This document shows positions 31,978 to 36,891 of a DNA stretch of 36,891 nt, one piece after another (the first letter of the stretch is position 1; every line of letters begins with the position of its first letter). Made by a program: the position numbers and the translations under genes. Below the pieces are notes generated by a model that searched no databases, was not told the origin of the DNA, and saw only the letters and a list, made by a program, of their open reading frames with translations. Source of the stretch: Planctomycetota bacterium (GTDB lineage: Bacteria > Planctomycetota > UBA1135 > GCA-002686595); NCBI GenBank assembly GCA_016872715.1, contig VGZD01000029.1, positions 1 to 36,891 of the forward strand, given 5' to 3'.

Positions 31978-32991
31978 TCACGGAGCGGGCTGCGCGAGCT
32001 CGGACCGCAGGGCGAGGAGAAAGTGCTCCCAGTCGAAGGCCGGACCGGGGTCCTGCTTGTCCGCACTGATGTGGAAATGGCCGAGAATGCCGCGGAATTG
32101 CTCGAATTCGGCCGCCGAGAGCGCCTCCATCCGCACGGCCCCCTGGGCGTCGCGCGGGCAGTCGGGGCGCAGCGACGGGAAGGCCCGGCAAAGTCCCGCG
32201 GCGAGCTTGACGAGCGTCGCATACTGCTGCGGCGTCAGGTCGTGCATCTCGTAGCTCGTGCCGTGGATCGCGCCCGTGATGCGCTCGGCACGCGCGGGAC
32301 GCGCGACGAACCCGGGCGTGCGCACGCCGGTCTCCTTCATCCAAGCGGGGAACCGCACGTACGGCCCCTGCTCGTCGCAGGGGTACCACTGCTCGAGCGT
32401 CGGATCGCTCGGTGGATAGGCGCCGATGTTCGCGATCTCGATGCCGACCGAGCGCGAGTTCGCTTGGCGCGCGTGCCACGCCGTGTCGGAGAGATCGAGC
32501 GTCTGGTAGAGCGTGCCGTCGACGTCGAGCAAGAAGTGCACGGAGAGCTTGCGGCGATCGTGCAGGATCTTGAAGCACTGGCGGCTCGTGCCGCAGACGT
32601 CGTAGTGGATCACGAACTGGTCGAGCGCGGCGCGCAGCTCCGCGCCACACGCGGGCGTGCCCGAGAGCGAGCTCAAGCGCGTCGTGCCATCGCCCTTGTC
32701 GATCTTGCGGCCCGGCTGGTAGCGCAGGCCTGCGGGGAGATCCTTGGGCGGCTCGCTGGGGAAGCGCAGCTCGGTCGAGTAGGCGTCGTAGCCGCCGCGC
32801 TCGGTCCACAGCACGACCGGCACGCCGATCGGAATGCGCTCGCCGCACACGACGATCACGTCGTTGCGCACGGAGGGGCGCTCGATGCGGCTCGAGGCAC
32901 ACACCGGCTCGGCGTCGAGCGGAGGCAGTGCGGGTTCGGCGGCGCGGCAGGCGGCGAGGGCGAGCAGCAGGAGCGCGGTGCAGAGCTTCAT
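31978..32991 (-). CDS. N-acetylmuramoyl-L-alanine amidase lipoprotein (Amidase_2/AmiD-like)
   Basis: A 337-residue zinc amidase that cuts the bond between MurNAc and the stem peptide. The N-terminus is a lipoprotein signal (MKLCTALLLLALAAC, Cys15). After an extra domain of about 100 residues, the Amidase_2/PGRP fold begins: QFVIHYD (zinc His129), VHFLLDVDGTLYQTLD, WHARQANSRSVGIEIAN (Glu185 region) and GHFHISADKQDPGPAFDW (second zinc His at 305 or 307, Asp314). Multiple Cys residues (31, 49, 115, 133, 139, 205, 268, 278) suggest disulfides in the envelope. ATG 32991 is fixed by the signal peptide. It heads a two-gene operon with the Nudix gene and is convergent with murQ. Confidence 0.92.
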   Translation of the reverse strand: MKLCTALLLLALAACRAAEPALPPLDAEPVCASSRIERPSVRNDVIVVCGERIPIGVPVVLWTERGGYDAYSTELRFPSEPPKDLPAGLRYQPGRKIDKGDGTTRLSSLSGTPACGAELRAALDQFVIHYDVCGTSRQCFKILHDRRKLSVHFLLDVDGTLYQTLDLSDTAWHARQANSRSVGIEIANIGAYPPSDPTLEQWYPCDEQGPYVRFPAWMKETGVRTPGFVARPARAERITGAIHGTSYEMHDLTPQQYATLVKLAAGLCRAFPSLRPDCPRDAQGAVRMEALSAAEFEQFRGILGHFHISADKQDPGPAFDWEHFLLALRSELAQPAP

Positions 32992-33036
32992 GGAGTGGAG
33001 TGAGGATCGGAAACCGCGGGCGGGGGCGCAAGCACA

Positions 33037-33052
33037 GCGGCGAGCTCGCCGC
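33037..33052. promoter_or_regulatory. 16-bp perfect palindrome between divergent genes
   Basis: GCGGCGAGCTCGCCGC is fully palindromic and lies in the 114-bp gap between the amidase and comM genes, 45 and 53 bp from their starts. It could be an operator for a dimeric regulator. At this GC content, with GAGCTCG-type words common in the window, chance is a real alternative. Confidence 0.25.
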
Positions 33053-33105
33053 GCGCCGATTCTCACGGCCTTGCCCCGCGACCAGCGCGCCTGCCGAGCG
33101 ACGGA

Positions 33106-34671
33106 GTGCTCGTGGGAACCGTACGCATTCTGGGCGCGTCACTCGCGGGCTCGAGCGCGGAGCTCGTCACGATCGAGGCGCGCTATGAGGAGGACCGCGA
33201 GGCCGGACGCGTCGACGTGCTGCTCACCGGCCTCCCCGATCCGGTGATCCGCGAGAGCCGCGGAAGGCTCCTGTGCGCGCTGTCGGCGAACGGTCTGGGC
33301 GTACCTCCCGGGCGTCTGTACCTGAACCTCGTCCCCGCGGCGCGGCGCAAGTCGGGCGAGATCCTCGACCTGCCGCTCTTGCTCGGTGCAGCCGCGGCGG
33401 CAGGGCACCTCAAGCGCCGCGCCGTCGAACGGCGGCTGTTCCTCGGCGAAGTCGGGATCGATGGGGCGCTGCACGCCGTGCCCGGCGGACTCGCGGCGGC
33501 GCTGGTCGCGCGGGCGAGCGGCGTCGACGAGGTGCTCGCACCCCGAGCCACCGCGCTCGAGGCGGCGTGGGTGCCCGGGATCACGGCGTATGGCGCGGCC
33601 CACGTCGAGGACTTCGTGCGCCATCTGGTCGGGAGCTCGCCACTGGAGCCGCTCACACCGACCTGCGCGGACAACGGTCCCGACATGGGGCTGTCGGTCG
33701 ACGACGTGCGCGGACAGGCCTCCGGGAAACTCGCGCTGGCGATCGCGGCCCACGGCGGGCACGGACTGCTGTTCATCGGACCACCCGGCACCGGAAAGAG
33801 CATGCTCGCGCGCCGCATCGCGACCCTGCTGCCCGCGCCGAGCCTGCCCGAGCGACTCGACATCACGCGCGTGCTGTCCGCGTCGGGGCGCTGGCCCGGC
33901 GGGCTCGCCACCGCGCGCCCCTACCGCGCCCCCCACCACACGGTGAGCTACGCGGGCCTCGTCGGCGGCGGTTCGCCGCCCTCGCCGGGCGAGATCACGT
34001 TGGCCCACTGCGGCGTCCTGTTCCTCGACGAGTTGCCCGAGTTCCGGCGCGAGGTGCTCGAAGCCCTGCGCCAGCCGCTCGAGTCGGGTTCGATCACGCT
34101 GAGCCGCGCCGGCCGTCAGCTCGAGCTCGAGGCACGCTTCCAACTCGTCGCGGCCATGAATCCCTGCCCGTGCGGCTACATGGGACATCCGCGCGTGCCG
34201 TGCAACTGTCCCCCGACGCTCGTGCAGCGCTACCGCAGCCGCATCTCGGGACCGCTGCTCGATCGCATCGACCTGCGGGTCGAACTCGCCGCTCCGACGC
34301 TCGACGAGCTCGGCGGCTCCGCCGTGTCCAGCGCCACCGCCACCGCCACCGGCACAGGCACCGGCCATGCGGGCCTGCTCACCGCGGCGAGCCTGCGCGA
34401 CCAGCTCGCTCGCGCAGCCGCGCTGCAGCGCGCTCGACAAGGCGAGCGTCGCAACTGCGACCTCGACGCGCAGGCCCTCGATCGCCACGCGCCGCTCGAC
34501 TCGGCCGCACGCGCGCTGCTGGGCAAGCTCGCGCAAAAGCGCGGACTGTCCGCGCGCGCCGTGCAGTCGCTGCGCCGAGTCGCGCGCTCGGTGGCCGACC
34601 TCGACGGCGTCGAAGCCACCGCCACCGCCCACCTCGCCCGCGCGCTGGCGCTGCGCTCGCCGCTGCTGTGA
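33106..34671 (+). CDS. comM: ComM/YifB-type Mg-chelatase-like AAA+ helicase
   Basis: A 521-residue protein. An N-terminal Lon-protease-like domain (about 10-165; LTGLPDPVIRESRGRL, RLYLNLVPAARRKSGEILDLPLLLG) precedes an AAA+ Mg-chelatase ATPase with Walker A GPPGTGKS, RPYRAPHHTVSYAGLVGGG and Walker B VLFLDELPEF. The Cys cluster NPCPCGYMGHP then CNC is typical, as is the C-terminal lid (LSARAVQSLRRVARSVADLDG). ComM is a hexameric helicase that aids branch migration when transformed DNA recombines. An Ala-Thr/Gly-Thr run (SATATATGTGTG) lies in the loop before the lid. The start is a GTG at 33106, with 33112 possible. Confidence 0.94.
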   Translation: MLVGTVRILGASLAGSSAELVTIEARYEEDREAGRVDVLLTGLPDPVIRESRGRLLCALSANGLGVPPGRLYLNLVPAARRKSGEILDLPLLLGAAAAAGHLKRRAVERRLFLGEVGIDGALHAVPGGLAAALVARASGVDEVLAPRATALEAAWVPGITAYGAAHVEDFVRHLVGSSPLEPLTPTCADNGPDMGLSVDDVRGQASGKLALAIAAHGGHGLLFIGPPGTGKSMLARRIATLLPAPSLPERLDITRVLSASGRWPGGLATARPYRAPHHTVSYAGLVGGGSPPSPGEITLAHCGVLFLDELPEFRREVLEALRQPLESGSITLSRAGRQLELEARFQLVAAMNPCPCGYMGHPRVPCNCPPTLVQRYRSRISGPLLDRIDLRVELAAPTLDELGGSAVSSATATATGTGTGHAGLLTAASLRDQLARAAALQRARQGERRNCDLDAQALDRHAPLDSAARALLGKLAQKRGLSARAVQSLRRVARSVADLDGVEATATAHLARALALRSPLL

Positions 34672-34700
34672 GCGCTCGGCGTCTGCGCGGCGCGAGCGCT
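34671..34700. terminator. Inverted repeat across two convergent stop codons
   Basis: AGCGCTCG (34671-34678) pairs with CGAGCGCT (34693-34700). The 8-bp stem begins in the comM stop codon and ends in the stop codon of the MacB-like permease, spanning the 27-bp gap between them. There is no T-run. A weak bidirectional terminator is possible. Confidence 0.35.
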
Positions 34701-35973
34701 ACTCGTGACGCAGTGCCTCGACCGGGTCCATGGTCGCCGCGCGCCACGCCGGATAGATCCCGAACAGCACTCCGACGCCCGACGAGATCAGGAACGCCAG
34801 AATCGGCGCCGTCGGAGTGATGATCGTGCGCATCTGGGCAAAGTGCTCGACCACCAGCGGCGTGGCGAGCCCGAGCGCAACGCCGAGCAAGCCGCCGCCG
34901 ACCGAGAGCACGACGCACTCGACGAGGAACTGCGAGACGATGTGGTGGCGCTTGGCGCCGAGCGCGCGGCGAATGCCGATCTCGCGCGTGCGCTCGGTGA
35001 CGGTCGCGAGCATCACGTTCATGATGCCGATGCCGCCGACGAGCAGGCTGATCGACGCGATCGACCCGAGCACGATGTTGAAGATGCGCTTGGTCTCCTC
35101 GGCGCGCATCAGGAGCTCGAGCGGCACCACGATCTCGTAGTCCGACTGCTTGTGATTGCGCTTGAGCATCTCGCGGCACGCGTTGGCGACGAATTCGACT
35201 TGGGTCGCGTCCTCGACCTCGACCACGATCTCGTGCAGCTCGACCTCCTCCATCTCGCGGCTTCCGGCGCGCAGCTTGACCTGCATGCTGCCGTACCACT
35301 TGCGGCCGGTCTCGAGCGGGATGAAGACCTCGGCCGACGACTTGCCCGCACCCACGAGATCGGACCTCTGGCGCAGGCGGTCGAGCGTCGTCCCGACCAC
35401 GGTGTAGTAGTCGGCGCCGATCTTGATCTGCTCGCCGATCGGGGAGGAGACGGGGAACAGGTAGCGCGCGGCCTCGTAAGAGAGCACGCACACGTTGGCC
35501 ACGCCCTCTTCGTCCTGATCGGACAGGAAGCGCCCCTCGCTCACCACCCGTCCGGTGACGTCGCGGTAGACCGGCAGGGTCGCCATGACGCGCGGGTTCA
35601 ACATGCGATCGGAGAAGCGCACTTCCTCGTAGATCTCGCGCACCGGCACGACGCGCGCGACGCTCGGAAACGTCTCGGCGATGCGACCGAGGTCTTGCTC
35701 GGTGAGCCCGTAGCTCAACACGCGCACCGACTGGCCGCCACCGGTGGCGAAGTCCTCGCGCGGCTTGACGCTGCGCAAGATCACGTTGCGGCTGCCGAGC
35801 TGGCGGATCTGCTCCTGCGCTTCTTCGCTCGCGCCCTCGCCGATCGCGAGCATGGCGATCACGGAGCTGGTGCCGAACAACACGCCGAGCGTGGTGAGCA
35901 GGCTGCGCAGCTTGTGGAGCAGCAAGCTCGAGATGCCGAGCTTGACGGTGCGCGCGAGCGTGGAGTGCTTCAT
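34699..35973 (-). CDS. MacB-type ABC transporter permease
   Basis: A 424-residue FtsX/MacB permease with four membrane segments: one near the N-terminus (about 25-45), a MacB_PCD periplasmic domain of about 250 residues, and three helices at about 300-325, 350-375 and 385-410. Landmarks are HKLRSLLTTLGVLFGTSSVIAMLAIGEGA, GSRNVILRSV, LVGGIGIMNVMLATVTERTREIGIRRALGAK and the terminal YPAWRAATMDPVEALRHE. Unlike E. coli MacB the ATPase is separate. The complex acts by mechanotransmission to push substrates outward through an adaptor. It overlaps the ATPase gene by 4 nt. Confidence 0.93.
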   Translation of the reverse strand: MKHSTLARTVKLGISSLLLHKLRSLLTTLGVLFGTSSVIAMLAIGEGASEEAQEQIRQLGSRNVILRSVKPREDFATGGGQSVRVLSYGLTEQDLGRIAETFPSVARVVPVREIYEEVRFSDRMLNPRVMATLPVYRDVTGRVVSEGRFLSDQDEEGVANVCVLSYEAARYLFPVSSPIGEQIKIGADYYTVVGTTLDRLRQRSDLVGAGKSSAEVFIPLETGRKWYGSMQVKLRAGSREMEEVELHEIVVEVEDATQVEFVANACREMLKRNHKQSDYEIVVPLELLMRAEETKRIFNIVLGSIASISLLVGGIGIMNVMLATVTERTREIGIRRALGAKRHHIVSQFLVECVVLSVGGGLLGVALGLATPLVVEHFAQMRTIITPTAPILAFLISSGVGVLFGIYPAWRAATMDPVEALRHE

Positions 35974-36695
35974 GCGCGGGCTCCCGCGGCGCTGCGCTGG
36001 CCGCGCGCGACGGACTCGATGCGGCCGTCCTTGAGCCGCAGCACGTGCTGCGCGCGTTCGCCGACATCGAGCTCATGGGTGACGAGCACGATCGTGCGAC
36101 CCTCCGCGTGCAGCTCGTCGAACAGGTCGAGAATCTCGAGCGCCGTGGCGCTGTCGAGGTTGCCGGTCGCTTCGTCCGCGAGCACGAGTGCGGGTTGGTT
36201 GACCAGCGCGCGCGCGATCGCGACGCGCTGCTGCTGACCGCCCGAGAGCTCCGCGGGCCGGTGGTCGAGCCGCCGAGCGAGGCCGACGCGCTCCGCGAGC
36301 TTGCGCGCTCGCTCCTCGCCATCGTCGGGAGGATCGTCCTGATAGAACAACGGCACCATGATGTTCTCCAGCACGTTGAGCTGGGGGATCAGGTTGTAGC
36401 TCTGGAACACGAAGCCGAGCTTGCGGCTGCGAAGCTCCGAGAGTTCGTCGTCGTCGAGGCGCGCGGTCGAGACTCCGTCGACCTTGTAGTCACCGCTCGT
36501 CGGACGATCGACACAGCCGAGCACGTTGAGCAGGGTCGACTTGCCCGAGCCCGAGGAGCCCATCACGGCCCAGTACTCGCCTCGGCCGAAGGTGAACGAG
36601 AAGTCGTCGAGCGCGCGGACCAAGTTCTGGCCCATGCGGTACTCGCGCGTCACACCGATCAGCTCGGCGACCGGAACTCGAGCGGCTTCGCTCAC
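35970..36695 (-). CDS. MacB/LolD-type ABC transporter ATPase
   Basis: A 241-residue cytoplasmic ATPase of the MacB/LolD class. Walker A GSSGSGKST is at 46-54, followed by FVFQSYNLIPQLNVLENIMVPL (Q-loop and the class-typical NV motif), signature LSGGQQQRVAIARAL, Walker B LVLADEATGNLDS and switch His in VTHE. The usual DEPTGNLD reads DEATGNLD here, with Pro replaced by Ala; the catalytic Glu is intact. It lies 18 bases after the adaptor-like gene and overlaps the permease start by 4 nt, forming an adaptor-ATPase-permease operon. Confidence 0.95.
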   Translation of the reverse strand: MSEAARVPVAELIGVTREYRMGQNLVRALDDFSFTFGRGEYWAVMGSSGSGKSTLLNVLGCVDRPTSGDYKVDGVSTARLDDDELSELRSRKLGFVFQSYNLIPQLNVLENIMVPLFYQDDPPDDGEERARKLAERVGLARRLDHRPAELSGGQQQRVAIARALVNQPALVLADEATGNLDSATALEILDLFDELHAEGRTIVLVTHELDVGERAQHVLRLKDGRIESVARGQRSAAGARA

Positions 36696-36713
36696 GGGGA
36701 ACTTCCGTTCGAC

Positions 36714-36891
36714 CTATTTGCCAGAACCACCCTGCGAGCCACCCTGCGAGCCACCCTGCGAGCCGCCCTGCGAGCCGCCAGGGCCACCACCACTGCCACC
36801 GCCGCCAAAGCGCTCGCGCAGTTTCTCGCGCTCCTCGGGAGTCATCTCCTCCATGCGCTTGCGCAGCGCCTCGAGCTGCGAGGGATCCATG
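36714..36891 (-). CDS. C-terminal tail of a probable MacA-like adaptor, Gly-Ser-Gln repeats
   Basis: The frame ends with TAG at 36714-36716 and is open to the window edge, so only about 58 residues are visible. They comprise a charged helix (MDPSQLEALRKRMEEMT then PEEREKLRERF), a Gly-rich stretch and four GGSQ tetrapeptides before GSGK. An ATG coincides with the window edge (36888-36890), but the gene most likely continues upstream. Its position 18 bases before a MacB-type ATPase suggests the end of a periplasmic adaptor (MacA/HlyD type). The visible part holds no adaptor domain, so this rests on context. Confidence 0.55.
   Translation of the reverse strand, partial: MDPSQLEALRKRMEEMTPEEREKLRERFGGGGSGGGPGGSQGGSQGGSQGGSQGGSGK
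36727..36774 (-). repeat. 12-nt coding tandem repeat, 4 copies
   Basis: The plus-strand unit CCACCCTGCGAG is repeated at 36727, 36739 and 36751, with a one-base variant at 36763 and a broken copy after it. On the coding strand each unit encodes Gly-Gly-Ser-Gln frame-shifted by start point. Being a multiple of three, it can expand or contract in frame. Confidence 0.9.

Overview
The window is very GC-rich and densely packed, with many ATGA/GTGA start-stop overlaps and few strong Shine-Dalgarno sequences. The lineage is inferred, not proven. A large secreted protein with a degenerate DUF1570-like peptidase region and a jelly-roll-like C-terminus, a secreted HEAT-repeat protein and the base composition suggest a high-GC member of Planctomycetota. 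No rRNA, tRNA, phage, insertion sequence or CRISPR array was seen. All lengths and coordinates were worked out by hand.

Left part (1-13.4 kb). The end of one gene is followed by a 320-bp non-coding stretch full of repeats and hairpins, then a HAD phosphatase. Next come two complete peptide/nickel-type ABC importers, back to back and divergent from a 239-bp gap. The minus-strand system (5401-7329 binding lipoprotein, two permeases, one fused double ATPase) resembles YejABEF in layout; its second permease has a roughly 200-residue N-terminal extension. The plus-strand system (7569-13405) is a standard five-gene Opp/Dpp operon whose genes overlap by 4 nt.

Middle (13.4-23.8 kb). A molybdate unit pairs a MOT1-type transporter with a small XRE-HTH/Mop-domain protein, probably its molybdate-sensing regulator. 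A secreted DUF1570-like protein diverges from it. A six-gene minus-strand run follows: coaD, ridA, an AlgI-type MBOAT O-acyltransferase, an AlgX/AlgJ-like SGNH protein, ychF and a CnoX-like thioredoxin-TPR protein. It mixes housekeeping genes with a polysaccharide O-acetylation pair.

Right part (23.8-36.9 kb). ComEC (DNA uptake channel) is followed by the secreted HEAT protein. A PaaZ/BoxD-type aldehyde dehydrogenase with a small membrane protein diverges from a 2,4-dienoyl-CoA-reductase-like SDR that overlaps murQ. Convergent to murQ are a lipoprotein N-acetylmuramoyl-L-alanine amidase and a Nudix hydrolase, so cell-wall turnover genes meet here. ComM (YifB) follows, giving a second competence gene, and the window closes with a MacAB-type export operon (adaptor tail, ATPase, permease).

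The most system-like observations are the XRE-Mop/MOT1 molybdate pair with a candidate operator, the extended permease of the Yej-like importer, and the MBOAT/AlgX pair whose SGNH partner appears to lack a catalytic Asp.
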